A stretch of 64,000 nucleotides of DNA from Madurella fahalii (GCA_029876055.1 CM056874.1:5332001-5396000); one strand, 5' to 3'. Positions 10,823 through 21,720 are shown, counted from the first letter of the stretch. The notes: generated by a model from the sequence alone, not told the origin. Made by a program: numbers and translations.

Positions 10823-12454
10823 TTAATCCTCCTCTGCCTCGCCGATGGCCGACATCTTAAGCAAAATCTCGGATTTGACGTTCCGGATATGGCCTTCGAT
10901 GCGCTTCCGCATGATGGGCTGAACCGAGTTGGCCAGCTGGTCTTCGTACATCTTGAGTTGCTTCTTGAGGTTGGCGATGTCGTTACGAACACCAGCCAGC
11001 TCGTCATGGCGGTCTTCATCACCGTCATCGTCACCGTCGTCTTCATCCCCATCTTCGTCAGCATCGTCATCGTCCTCTTCCGACTCCTCTTCGTCTGCAC
11101 CGTCCACCTCTTCTTCCTCGGTCTGGGCAGCAGGGGTGCCGGTGTTCGCCGTGACAGGCGTGACGGCGTCAAGTGCCACTGCTGGTGTGGCGAGATCCAT
11201 GGCCTCGGCTGGTGTTTCGACTGCGTCCAAGAACTCAGCCTCGAGCGCAGCATCGTCAACCTCGAACTCCTCTTCGCGTTGTTGCTCCATGCCGGCATCG
11301 CCAAAGTAGTCGTCCATCTCGCCCTCAGCGTCCTCTTCATATTCCTCGTACTCCTCGCCGTCTTCGGCCTCGGCGGCGTCTTGCTTGTTGTCGATCCACT
11401 CGGTCCTTACACTCAGGGCTTCGCGGTCAGCTGCAAGCAGCCGCTCCACCTCGGCCTCCTTGTTTTTGATCTCCAGCTTGCTCAGGCGCTTGCGGAACCG
11501 GCGGTTCCTCGCATCGTGCATTGGTGGTGTGATGCCATGGGGCCATCGGTGGCCGTGCTCGACCGCCTTGGGGAGCGGCGCCATCTTGGCCTCCTCCTCG
11601 CTCTGAACCTTGGCAAACACCAACAGCATCTGGCAAATGTCGGATGACTTGACCATGGATTTTTTATCCCACGTCTTCATCCCCTCTGTGATGGTGGGGA
11701 GATCCAAGAGGATAGCCGCAAAAGGTTGGCCTTGGATGATAAGAAAAGCTCGGCGGCCCTCTTCGTCTAGGAACTTCATCTGGATATCGGCGCCTCCCTG
11801 GGATCTGGGGACACCAATCTTTTTCTCTTGTATCGCCTTCCGTAGGTAGTCGCAGTGCTCGCCGGGCATCATGCGGAACAGGAACTGCTCTTCAATGATG
11901 GGGTCTACTTCGCGATCCTCCGCCTCCGAATCGTATCCCTCCCCGAGCGGCCGCTGAGGAACCCTACCTACGGGCTTCACTTTGAGTGTTGGCTGCCGAA
12001 CGAGGCCAGGCGTCAGGGGCTTCAGTGTGATCTTGGTTTTCTTGGCTAGTGGTTCTAGGGCGGTGCCGGCAGAAAGAGGGACGTCATCATCGTCATCGCT
12101 CTGGTCTCTAGCCCGCTTTTTAGCTGACGGTTTTGGTAATCGACCTGCTTTGGTCTTCTTGATAACCGGGACGGGGGGTGCTGATGCCGGGGCGGCATCT
12201 GCGACAATCGGGGGAGGGTGAGACGGGAGAGTCGGGGGATTGCCGTCAGCGGGTGTCGGAGGTTGCGATCTCGCAAGTATTTTGATCTTCATCGGCCCTT
12301 GAGAAGGCGTCTGGGGAGCTGGCGATACGGCCGATTGAACGGTCGCTCCCGGGGTCATCGCTAAGGGGCTGGCGGCAGTGATGGAGACTCCAGATGGGCC
12401 GTTTGTGATTTTCAGGCTCGGCAGCCGCTTCGGGGGAGGCGGCGGTCGCTCCAT
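10823..12454 (-). CDS. taf7: TFIID subunit Taf7 (TAFII55 family)
   Basis: A single exon encoding 543 residues from the ATG at 12454. Residues 1-180 are Pro/Ala-rich and disordered with a basic patch. A canonical TAFII55 N-terminal domain follows: 'EEQFLFRMMPGEHCDYLRKAI', 'MKFLDEEGRRAFLIIQGQPF', 'AAILLDLPTITEGMKTWDKK' and 'KSSDICQMLLVF'. Next come 'HGHRWPHGITPPMHDARNRRF', a helical segment and a strongly acidic tract ('EEEEVDGADEEESEEDDDDADEDGDE') before a C-terminal coiled coil ending 'EAEED'. Taf7 binds Taf1 and regulates TFIID activity in the nucleus. The frame is open for a further 108 codons upstream (to 12778), so a longer N-terminus cannot be excluded. I chose the downstream ATG because the upstream part has no conserved sequence and 'MERPPPPPKRLPSLKI' is a natural fungal Taf7 start. 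Confidence 0.9.
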   Translation of the reverse strand: MERPPPPPKRLPSLKITNGPSGVSITAASPLAMTPGATVQSAVSPAPQTPSQGPMKIKILARSQPPTPADGNPPTLPSHPPPIVADAAPASAPPVPVIKKTKAGRLPKPSAKKRARDQSDDDDDVPLSAGTALEPLAKKTKITLKPLTPGLVRQPTLKVKPVGRVPQRPLGEGYDSEAEDREVDPIIEEQFLFRMMPGEHCDYLRKAIQEKKIGVPRSQGGADIQMKFLDEEGRRAFLIIQGQPFAAILLDLPTITEGMKTWDKKSMVKSSDICQMLLVFAKVQSEEEAKMAPLPKAVEHGHRWPHGITPPMHDARNRRFRKRLSKLEIKNKEAEVERLLAADREALSVRTEWIDNKQDAAEAEDGEEYEEYEEDAEGEMDDYFGDAGMEQQREEEFEVDDAALEAEFLDAVETPAEAMDLATPAVALDAVTPVTANTGTPAAQTEEEEVDGADEEESEEDDDDADEDGDEDDGDDDGDEDRHDELAGVRNDIANLKKQLKMYEDQLANSVQPIMRKRIEGHIRNVKSEILLKMSAIGEAEED

Positions 12455-13401
12455 TATCTCGACTGGGCCTCTGTCGGCCCAGCTGCGGTTCTTTGTGCTC
12501 GTCGCTGCTCGTCGCTGCTCGTACGCTGGGATTAACGAAGAACAAACCGTCGCTATGCGCTTGAGTGCTGTCGACGAGGCGCGTGCGAAGACAGAAGTTC
12601 CTGAAGACCCAGAACGGAAAGTTGCTGGTGCCTCCCCGTTCCAAAGTCTGGACCGCTTTTGGCTTTCATGAGAGGTCGGTCCAGAAATGCGACGCGATGC
12701 GCCTCGAAAGAGGAATGATGCGGCAAATGGGGCGAGTGGAGACGGAGTTTTCCGGTTCCACTTGGCACGGAATAGCAAGGGTTACACTGCTAATAAAGTT
12801 ACCCAGGGTCTGGAATTTTTAACAATGTTTGCAGCCAGAATGCCCCACAGTACTCTGCCTGAGGCAGGAATCACAAGTGCCAGGGCCCTTGACTCGCTTC
12901 AACTCTCTTCAAAGTTCAACATCGTTAAAACATACCTGTCATAGCATTACTGACGGTGAATCTAGCAGCCGCGCTATAATCCGTATCGTAGTTAAACTGC
13001 TGCGGAACCAAGAGAGAACACATTCGCAGCAAAGAGATCAAACCGAGACCTGCCTTTACCGGCAGGAGGAAGCGCGGTTGAAAGAGAGGGCCTGTGCAAA
13101 TGATGGCGACGCGGAGGTTTCTTGTTCGATGAACGGCATCTGAGAGCGCGCTCCATCATATTCACCGCATTTGAAAAGAAAAAACAGAGGTGCCTTCTCT
13201 TTCACCTAACGCCGTTCACCTTGAAGTTTCCTTCTGCGTCAACTGGACCCGTTTCCTCCCATCAAGCTCTCCCTCATCTTCGCATCTCACAAGACACACA
13301 CTTTCACGCAACACGCAACACACAACACACAACACACAACACACAACACACAACAATATAATCATATACACACAAACAAGCAAGCAAATAATCAAACAAA
13401 T
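12455..13401. promoter_or_regulatory. shared divergent promoter region, taf7 / taf3
   Basis: 947 bp (or 623 bp if Taf7 uses the upstream ATG) separate two TFIID subunit genes. The half next to taf3 ends in a CA-rich leader with a tandem repeat (13309-13355) directly before the taf3 ATG. No TATA box is obvious for either gene. Confidence 0.5.
13309..13355. repeat. short tandem repeat (ACACACA/CACAACA-type unit) in the taf3 leader
   Basis: The unit 'CACAACA' repeats several times, ending about 45 bases before the taf3 ATG. The tract is nearly G-free, as is common in fungal unstructured 5' leaders. Confidence 0.8.
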
Positions 13402-14314
13402 ATGACCCCACCGCCACCGCTCTTCCACGCCCTCCTCCGCCCGGCCGTCCTCCAGATCCTACGCGCGACGGGCTACCACGGCGCCAAAACGTCCGTCATC
13501 GACTCGGTCACGGACCTGGCCGCGCGCTACTTCCTGCACCTGTGCCAGCTGACGGCGCGGTACGCGACGCACAACGGCAACAACCACGACGACCTGAGTC
13601 TCGACCTGGGCCTCGGCCTCGTGCCCGAGAGCGAGCACCCGGCGGCGCCCACCATCGTCGACGTGCGCATGGCGCTGCAGCGCGCTGGCGCCCTCCTGCC
13701 GGAGCGCTCGCAGGTCGAGCAGGAGTACTATCTTGGATTGGGCAGGGAGGGGAAGGGGGAAGGAGAGGGGGAGGAGGAGGATATGAGGGGTGTCGAGGCG
13801 TTCTTGAAGTGGGCGATGGGGCCTGTGAACCGGGAGATTAAGAGGATCGCGCTAGATGGGGATGATGAGGCGGGGGATTATTTGGATGGTGAGTTTCTTT
13901 CCCTTTTAGTGTGATTTTTTGGGGGGAATTTTTATCGTCTCTCACTTTCTCTGCCCTTTGATCTGCTTTATCATTGCTTTTTTCTGGGCGACAAACGGCT
14001 TACTGTGGCGATGGCCAGCCCTCAAAAAGAAGCATAGCAAAAACGACGACGACTCAAAGTACCTCGGCACGCTGCTCGGTCGGAGCATTGAGCACGGGGA
14101 CGTGTTGGTTGAAGGCGGGGATTGTCCGAGCATCTTTGTATGGGAGGAGCGCAGGCGGATAGCGGCGCGAAAGACGCCCGGACCTCAGACCCAGATGCAG
14201 ACGCAGGGAGATGTTAATGGGGATGGCGGTGATGGGGAGGATTCGAGACCACCTAGCTCCGGGCTGAGCTCGCTGGGGGGTCGGAGTATTGCCGACGAGA
14301 TGGACTTGTCATAG
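13402..14314 (+). CDS. taf3: TFIID subunit Taf3 (histone-fold, bromodomain-associated type)
   Basis: Two exons, 13402-13888 and 14019-14314, give 260 residues; the 130-bp intron has donor GTGAGT and phase 1, restoring 'DYLDALKKKHSK'. Residues about 5-55 ('LFHALLRPAVLQILRATGYH' onward to 'YFLHLCQLTARYA') form the bromo-associated histone fold that in TFIID pairs with Taf10. The middle contains 'ALQRAGALLPE', another conserved Taf3 segment, then a Gly/Glu low-complexity insert. Exon 2 carries 'YLGTLLGRSIEHGDVLVEGG' and 'IFVWEERRR', conserved in fungal Taf3. There is no C-terminal PHD finger, as expected for fungi. The gene is divergent from taf7, another TFIID subunit. Confidence 0.9.
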
Positions 14315-14666
14315 GGAGAAAAGGTCGCGCTTGTTGAGCAAATGGCCTGTGGGATTTCTGAGAGAAAAGTGAGGGGAAGTTCGAGACCGAGCAAAGCATA
14401 GCGATGGCGTTACGGAATTGGAATGGAAGCAGAGGGTGATATTTTGAGACGTTCACCTTGGGTTTGCAGTCAAGGATAATAACTTGGGGGGAGGGTGTTG
14501 TGGTTGACAAAACTTGTGGGCAGCTCGGTTGTCTTCGACGGGGCTCAAACATAATGAACATTTTAGAGATCTCTAAGATCTCAGCGACACATCACAATTG
14601 TATTTATACTTCAGCCGCATCTGCCTGATTCAGAGTGTTCTAATCTATATGTCCCTTCTAGAACCC
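14315..14666. other. tail-to-tail intergenic
   Basis: 352 bp between the 3' ends of taf3 and the GH15 gene. No feature is seen beyond presumed 3' UTRs. Confidence 0.5.
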
Positions 14667-16938
14667 CTATTTCGAGAACTCGGACACACGATCCAAGTTG
14701 AACGCAGCGCTGATCAAGGCGAGATGGCTGAAGGCCTGAGGCGTATTCCCAAGTTGTTCGCCGCTGCGCGAGATCTCCTCGGAGAACATCATGAGGTGAT
14801 TCGAGAAGCTCAGCATGTTCTCGAACAGGTTGATTGCGCGCACCAGATACCTGGGCTCGTAGACAGACGCGCGAGTCATGGCTTCGACTAGCCAGAACGT
14901 GCACATGCTGAAGGCACCCTCACGGCCGCCAACACCTGGAGCGCGGGCGGCGTTAGTTTAGGCATCCGGTTTTCACATCCATTGAAAGTGGAAGCGTAAC
15001 TTACCGTCTTCTGACAGCTCAGTGTCATATCTATACACTAACCCAGTGCTAGTCAACCCACCCTTGTCAGGGGGGAGCATAATGCGGTCCATGGTGTTCA
15101 AAAACCGGGGGTCGTTCGGAGCGATGAAGAACACCAGAGGCGCAATTAGTATCGACGAGTCAAGCATGGTGTTGCTCTCGTAGCTCTGGATGAAACATTT
15201 CATTTCCTTGTTGTAGCCCTTTTCCATGATCTCTTCGTACAGGCCGTCCCGTGCCGCGAGCCATTTGACCCGGTTAGGGCACGGAAAATTGCGCTTGTCG
15301 GCGAGGCGCAGCCCACGATCAAAGGCCACCCACAGCATGATTTTGGAATAGGTGAAGTTCTGTTTGTTGTTGCGCACCTCCCAGATGGACATGTCGGGCT
15401 GGTCCATGATGGTGAGGACATAGTCGAGCATTTCGCGCACCGAGCACCACAGGTCCCAGTGGATCGGCTTGCCGTACTTGTTGTAGAGATAGATGGCATC
15501 CATGAGCTCACCATAGATGTCAAACTGCTGGTGGAATGCCGCCCCATTGCCAATGCGCACCGGCTTGCTGCCGCGGTAGCCATCCAGGTGGGACAGCTCA
15601 CTCTCGGGGATGTCCGTCTCGCCTCGGATGGTGAACATGATGGGCAGCCCGCCATCCGCCACCCTCGACTTGAGGAAGCGCTCGCTGATGAACTCCATGT
15701 AGGCGTCCGCCTCTTCAGTGAAGCCCAGGCGTAGCAGGATGTAGATGGTGAAGCTCGAGTCGCGGACCCATGAGAAGCGGTAGTCCCAGTTGCTTGGTCT
15801 GGGATTAGTGGCCTCGTTAGAACTGGAGGAGGCTAAGCAAAGGTCACTCACCGGACGCCGCCTATATCTTCGGGGATGGAGAATGTCGGCGCGGCGATGA
15901 TAGCCCCGGTTGGCTCGTAAGTCATGAGCTTTAGGATCATGAGACTCCGCGACACGACCTCGCGCCAACGGCCCTTGTACTTGCTCTTGGAGATCCAGTT
16001 GTACCAATACGTCTGCGTGTCATGCTGCTGAGTGTCGAGTATTGCACTGGTGATGTTCTCAGTGACGTGCTCTTGGACGTCATTGCGAAGGACAAAGGAC
16101 ACTGCCTGGCCCTCGGAAACGTCGATGCAAGCTACAACGCCTTCGCCTAGCATCCCTGGTTTCATCACCTTCTTGAAGCGGACAACCGGCCAGCTGTCGG
16201 TGTTATCTTCGCCGCGATCAATGCTAACGTCAAGCTGTAGCTTGGCATTCTTGCTATGGAAAGTCACCGTCTTGCTTTGAGGTCCGTGGGGTATGCCCTC
16301 CTCTTGGAGAATGGTGGTTGTATGCGGTTCTGTGGCATAGTCAAAGGCGGGAAAGATCTCAACATCTGGGCCAGATTAGCTTCAGTCCATATTTTATGTG
16401 GACCAAGCATGCTGACCTAGCTGGAGGCGGCCACGAATGCATTCCACCCGGCGGACTAGCCACCTCTTAAGCTCCTCCTGAACGCTGGTCATTTCGCGGT
16501 AGGCGCTCTGCTTCGGCCCCTTGAAGATGACCTTGGCACTCTTTGGCCGCGGGAAGAAGTCGACGAGATCGACGACACCATCCTCGTGAATGTACCGTGT
16601 CTGGAGGATGTTGGACGAAGGGAGATACTGCTGCTTGGTGGTGCAGCTGAGATGTGCACCCGGATGGATGCTGAAATGTCCGCCCTTGTCCTTGTCCAGA
16701 AGACGGCAGAAGACGGACGGGGAGTCGAACTCGGGCCTGGAGTGGTTTAGGATTGTGATGGCCGTATGGGATGGCCGGCCTGAACGCACCAACACATGAA
16801 ATCGACACTGCCGTCCATTCCCACCAGGGCACAAGTTCTCATGTTGCCAATCAACCCATAGTTCTCAATGGGCAGATAACCGCCCCCATGCTTCCGCATC
16901 TGACTCCCAGTGGTCTGTGTCGAGCATTGTGCCGCCAT
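14667..16938 (-). CDS. GH15-family glycoside hydrolase (glucoamylase/trehalase-like, cytosolic)
   Basis: Five exons: 16938-16790, 16736-16417, 16365-15852, 15798-15005 and 14935-14667; phases are consistent and the product has 681 residues. It starts with no signal peptide and has the GH15 entry motif 'YLPIENYGLIGNMRTCALVG' and 'DGSVDFMCWPEFDSPSVF'. A beta-sandwich N-domain follows, then the (alpha/alpha)6 barrel with 'NWDYRFSWVRDSSF', which carries the Arg and Asp of the substrate site. 'VRIGNGAAFHQQFDIYGELM', 'KIMLWVAFDRGL' and, near the C-terminus, 'MMFSEEISRSGEQLGNTPQAF' supply the second catalytic carboxylate. This type is closer to bacterial glucoamylase-like and trehalase GH15 enzymes than to secreted starch-binding fungal glucoamylase, which has a signal peptide and CBM20. 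Substrate (trehalose or an alpha-glucan) cannot be settled from sequence alone. Confidence 0.88.
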
Positions 16939-18159
16939 GGCGAGAGACCGCCTACGTGATAATCTGGTGGCGTTGGGATACTTTTATAAACGAACTATGG
17001 TAAAGAACTGAAGTGAAATTTGGGTTGTCGTGTCTCGGACGAACACGGTTCGAATACACTGGAGACGAGACGGACAGAGTACAATGGGATAATGACGCCA
17101 ACAATGGCACAGATGATCAGGGACCGCAGAGCTGATGTTTGAGCAATCTTGGTTCCCTTGAATGGGGGATCCCACCATAAATAAACACTACTTGCGGGGT
17201 TGAACGGACAAGTTGGGTCACGGGCTCAATTCGCCCTGCATTCCCGAGCTCAGCTTCATGATCAGGGTCTTGCAGGCCGCAGCGGAGGACTGAGTAAGCA
17301 CCCAGTTCCCCTCTGTTACAATGCATAAGGGCATAGGTTGGATTCAACAGGTCCCCAGAGTTGGTCCAGTTTAGTAAAGTCGCATCAGCGATGAGTAAGT
17401 GTGTGACGTATCGGACACCCGCCGACGTCCATGACGTTAGTATACCTAAGTGATCGAGGGTAAAACCCTGCAGTTTCCTCGCTGGTTTCCGTCGTGGAGA
17501 CGCAAGTGGAAGATGGGACGTTCGTTTTCCAAATTCTTCATCGTTTATTGATTGCCGCCCAGTGGGGCTGCTGCCCTGAATCTCTTGGGACAGCTCCCAA
17601 GATTGGCGGGATGGATGTGTCCCTCAGGAGGCGGGATTCTCGATGATGCACCTCGACATCTGGCTTAGAAACGAATTGCGTAATCGGGTATCCCTAGGCA
17701 CGGGATAAATTTCGTTTCCACGTAGCGGCAAGTGCTATAATGTACAGTTACCGTATGTAAGCAAGGGGTGTTGTGGTACACAGACATACCTAGAATGCGG
17801 TCCGGCCAGCTAGGGCGGGACGGGAAAGATCAGTCGGAACGGGGCTTTGCTTTGGCTCGTCCAGGGCCCTCACGGGGTTTCGCAACAAGCGAGGGGCTGT
17901 TGGCCAAAACTCATCCGCTTGTTCCAGACAGTCTTGGCACATGACAGCAACCAGCGATCTTGTTGCAAATCGGGACTGGCCCCAGAGAGCCCAGAAGCCC
18001 CAAGCCAGCCCTTCTCGAGGGATCCCAGCTGCTTGAAGCCGCATAAACCAATCCAATCGCACCTCGTGAGCTGAGCGACTCCACCGCTCATCTTGCCCTC
18101 TGGCCTCCCTGGATGCTCGCAGCGACCGGCTTGAGCTTGCCGAAGAGTCGCCGGGGCCT
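16939..18159. promoter_or_regulatory. divergent spacer, GH15 gene / transporter gene
   Basis: About 1.2 kb between the two presumed start codons. Minus-strand frames inside (17790-18446, running into the transporter exon) are shadows without a domain. A 'CCCCT/AGGGG' stress-type word search by eye gives nothing clustered. Confidence 0.4.
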
Positions 18160-20202
18160 GTGCAATTGGACCACGATGAGTCCGGCGAGGGCTCCTCCAC
18201 CTCAACAATGACACTTTCTCTTCCTTCCTGCGTCCCAATTCCCGATCCCCATCCGTCGCCTACCAGCCACGAAGACTCCTCTGGCGGTTCCAACCCTTCA
18301 GAGCCCGTTTCTCCCCCGTCAGCGTCGGAGCCCGAGACGGCAGTTGCTAGCCAACCCGAGGCCCCAGTAGCCGTTGCGCCGGGTCTCGAACCCCGGACAA
18401 CTGCAGGTCTCCAGTCTCCGGCAGCGGGTCCGGACCCTGAAGACATTGAGATGGACTCGGTGACCTCCGCGGGTCACCGCCGCCGGCGGAGCAGTCTCAT
18501 CAATCCCGCCAATGCCACAAGCAGCCGTCACCGGTCGCCCCATCAAAGGTCGCCATCGATTCGGCGCCCTGCCGACGACGAGACAAAGATAGTCGAGGAG
18601 ACCACAGACGACGAGTCCCCGCGGCTTGGCGAGGTGGATGAGGACGGATTGTCGGACGAAGACCTCCACGATGACGAAGAAACGGGCCTGACAGGGAAGG
18701 ACCGGCGAAGAAAGCGCCGAAAGAGGAATCGCAACCAGCTGCTTGACCAGAGGATAGCCCGGGACAAGATCACCACGGAGAAGGTCGAGGCCGACCGCAC
18801 CGTGATAAAGAGTCTGTTGGTAAATGGTGCTCTGATTGGACTCTGGTACTTTTTCTCGCTATTAATCTCTCTGGTATGGTCCCCCCCTCCTCTCTCCGTC
18901 TGTGGAACCTGGGACCAACTGCTAACTCCCGACCAGTACAACAAATGGATGTTTTCACCCGACAAGCTCAACTTCCCCTTTCCTATGTTTACAACAGCCG
19001 TTCACTTTCTGGTGCAATTTTCCCTGGCGTCATTAGTGCTCTTCATTTTCCCTTCGTTACGCCCAAAGAACGCCCACAGGTCAGACATGGGCCAGTCAAG
19101 ACATGAGCCCGAGCCGGCGGGGCCAGTCATGACAAAGATGTTCTATCTTACAAGAATTGGACCTTGTGGTTTGGCAACCGGCCTCGACATTGGCCTGGGA
19201 AATACATCGCTCCAATTCATTACCCTTACTTTCTACAGTAAGTCAGACGGTCCAACAACAACAGATTATCCTCCCGTAACATCCATCTAACTCCCCTCCC
19301 CCTTAGCAATGTGTAAATCCTCTTCCCTCGCTTTCGTCCTCCTCTTTGCCTTCCTCTTCCGCCTCGAGGCCCCGAACTGGAAGCTTGTAGGTATCATTGC
19401 CACCATGACGCTCGGCGTCGTCATGATGGTGGCGGGCGAGGTCGAGTTTAAGCTAGGCGGCTTCGTCCTGGTCATCGCCGCGGCCTTCTTCTCGGGCTTC
19501 CGCTGGGCGCTGACGCAGATCCTCCTCCTCCGCAACCCGGCCACGTCGAACCCCTTCTCGAGCATCTTCTTCCTCGCGCCGGTCATGTTCGTCACGCTGG
19601 TCAGCATCGCCCTCCCCGTCGAGGGCGCTGGCGACCTCTTCTCCGCGCTCGCCGCCATAGCCGAGGAGAAGGGCCTCCTCGTGGCGCCGCTCATCATCCT
19701 CTTCCCCGGCGTCATCGCGTTCCTGATGACGGCGAGCGAGTTCGCCCTGCTGCAGCGGACCTCGGTGGTGACGCTATCCATCGCCGGCATCTTCAAGGAG
19801 GCCGTCACCATCTCGGCGGCCGCCATCGTGTTTGGCGACACCATGACGCCGGTAAATATCGCCGGCCTGCTAGTCACCCTAGCGGCGATCGCCACGTACA
19901 ACTGGCTCAAGATCACCAAGATGCGCGCCGAGGCGCAGACGGCCGTGCATAGGGGCCACATGCAGGAGGACGAGGCCGCTGCGGAGTCGTCTGGGAGCGG
20001 GAGCGGGAGCGGGAGCGGGAGCGGGAGCGGCAGTGATAGGGATGGTGACGAAGAAGAGGCCGGGCTGCTGAGGGGAAGTGTGGATGGGGGCGACGAGCTC
20101 TTGTTTACTGCCGACGGCGGGGATGTGGTTGCCGGGCCCGGGCCGGAGACGTCGCCGGTGAGGACTGACGGACAGGCCGCGAGAGAGGGGAGGACGGACT
20201 GA
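18160..20202 (+). CDS. TPT/EamA-family nucleotide-sugar or triose-phosphate-type transporter (SLC35C2-like)
   Basis: Exons 18160-18873, 18937-19237 and 19307-20202 give about 636 residues. The first intron (18874-18936, 63 bp, with GCTAAC branch site) is a multiple of three and stop-free, so the frame also reads through it. I splice it because this joins 'FFSLLISL' to 'YNKWMFSPDKLNFPFPMF', the TPT family signature. A long Ser/Pro/Glu-rich cytosolic N-terminus (about 220 residues) precedes roughly ten TM helices, including 'GLATGLDIGLGNTSLQFITL', 'MCKSSSLAFVLLFAFLF' and 'GVIAFLMTASEFALLQRTSV'. The tail is acidic and includes a (Gly-Ser)n run. Members act in Golgi/ER membranes; the substrate is not readable here. 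The start is uncertain: another ATG lies at 18208. Confidence 0.85.
19994..20029. repeat. GGGAGC hexamer microsatellite coding for (Gly-Ser)n
   Basis: About six tandem GGGAGC-like units encode an in-frame Ser-Gly run in the cytosolic tail of the transporter. Because the unit is a multiple of three, length changes keep the frame. Confidence 0.8.
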
Positions 20203-20592
20203 GAAGGCGGCCCGCACCTCCGTACCTGATTACATGTTGAGTTTCGAGTGGCATATACCCTGTGATACCCACACTAACCGACCAATCTATTGTATACTAC
20301 ATTTTGGGTTCAAAAGAGGAAGATTCGGGGTCGGGGTCGGGGTCGGGGATGGGGAGAGGTGGCTAAGTTAGGGGACAATGTTGGAACGGCGAATTCTGGA
20401 TGCATCTATAGAGACAGTACGCGAGCATAGGCATTGCATTATAAATATTTTGGCTGGCTTATTTGATAACCGTCTACTGTACATGTACTCATCCAACCCG
20501 CCCCAACGCCCCTTTAAAAGACAAGGCTTGCCCCCTGATTATCAACGCCGAGATGTGGTGTAACTTTATATTGAGAGACATGCATATCTCTC
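20203..20592. other. tail-to-tail intergenic with G-rich tract
   Basis: 390 bp between the transporter and the RRM protein gene. It contains a GGGGTC repeat at 20325-20356 with at least five G-runs on the plus strand, a potential G-quadruplex. Confidence 0.5.
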
Positions 20593-21720
20593 TCAACCAA
20601 GCAGCCTCAGCCCACCCTTGGTCTTCTGGCCGGGCTTGGTGATCCCGCCGCCTCCCATCGGACCAAGATGCGGTTCGTACGCGGCAGCACCATCCTGGCC
20701 TGCACCCATGCCGCTACCGCTCTTGTTTCCACCACCGCTCCGTTTATGATTCTTCCCCTTGCGATCCTCCTTGACCACCTGCGGCTTGATCTCTGTCTTG
20801 GCCTTGCGCACCACCACGGGGTGGCTCTGGATATACTTGCCGTTCATCTCCTTGGCCGCCTGGAAGAAGTCCTCGGGATCGCTAAAGCTCACGAAGCCAA
20901 ACCCTTTGCTCTTGGTGGTCCGCTTGTCGCGGATCACCTTGGCCTTTTGCACGCTCTTCCACCGGGAGAAGGCCTTGAGGAGGGAGTCGTCTGTCGTCTC
21001 GCCGGCGAGGTTGCCGACGAAGAGGCGCAGGTGGGCCGGGTCCCACTCGAGGAGCGAATCATCTTGCCACTTCTTGCCGCCGCCTTCGCGGTAGACCGTC
21101 TTCTTCTTCTCGTTGGTCTCACCTCCTGCGTTGGAGTCGACTGTCTCTGCCGCACCAACCTGGGCACCCGGGGCTGGCGTGCCGGTGCCGGCACTGACGC
21201 GGCCGCCTACGCCGACCGGCTTAGTGGATGGATCGGAGGGGTCTTTCGGCATGTAAGCACTTTGCCACTGCGCAATCTGCGCGGCCATCTCGGGATCGAA
21301 GTCGCTGCCCGCGGCGTCGGGAGCTGGAAAGGGGTTTCGGATCTGAGGCGGAGTCGAGTAACTTGTGTTCGCGGCGGTGCCGTAGTAAGACGGCTGCTGC
21401 GCGTAGGTGCTTTGCGGGTAGCTGTTGTACGTGGGAGCTTGGCTATAGCCGCCGCGACCGCCGCCTATGGCGGGCGCCGGCGGGTTGCCCACGTAGGGTA
21501 ATGTGGAAGGAGGTGCGCCATAGCTAACTGGCGGTGGTGCAGCGGCGGGCCCGTACCCGGAGTATGACGGCGCAGGCGCTGTGTAGCCGGGAGCTGAGAC
21601 AGCTGGCGGAGCGGCTGAAAAAGCGGGCTTGAAACCGGGGAGCTTGGTTGTCGGCGGACGCGGTGGTAGCGAGGGATGCGATGATGGCTTCGAGACACCT
21701 GGAGGACCCGGGTACGACAT
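20593..21720 (-). CDS. RRM-domain protein, RBM42-like
   Basis: A single exon encoding 375 residues from the ATG at 21720. Residues 1-190 are Pro/Ala/Tyr/Gly-rich and disordered ('MSYPGPPGVSKPSSHPSLPP' onward). A conserved 'TVYREGGGKKWQDDSLLEWD' block precedes one RRM at about residues 231-310, with RNP2 'RLFVGNL' and RNP1 'KGFGFVSF', followed by a basic 'KEDRKGKNHKR' tail and 'TKGGLRLLG'. The block before the RRM and the 'DPAHLRLFVGNLAGETTDD' entry are typical of the RBM42 family, reported in pre-mRNA splicing or mRNP contexts. The frame is open 33 codons further upstream but without conserved sequence, so the ATG before 'SYPGPP' is chosen. Confidence 0.85.
   Translation of the reverse strand: MSYPGPPGVSKPSSHPSLPPRPPTTKLPGFKPAFSAAPPAVSAPGYTAPAPSYSGYGPAAAPPPVSYGAPPSTLPYVGNPPAPAIGGGRGGYSQAPTYNSYPQSTYAQQPSYYGTAANTSYSTPPQIRNPFPAPDAAGSDFDPEMAAQIAQWQSAYMPKDPSDPSTKPVGVGGRVSAGTGTPAPGAQVGAAETVDSNAGGETNEKKKTVYREGGGKKWQDDSLLEWDPAHLRLFVGNLAGETTDDSLLKAFSRWKSVQKAKVIRDKRTTKSKGFGFVSFSDPEDFFQAAKEMNGKYIQSHPVVVRKAKTEIKPQVVKEDRKGKNHKRSGGGNKSGSGMGAGQDGAAAYEPHLGPMGGGGITKPGQKTKGGLRLLG

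Noticed and set aside
10655..11647. Plus-strand frame of 330 codons opposite taf7
   Set aside because: Antisense shadow of the Taf7 coding sequence; the hydrophobic look comes from reverse-complemented acidic codons.
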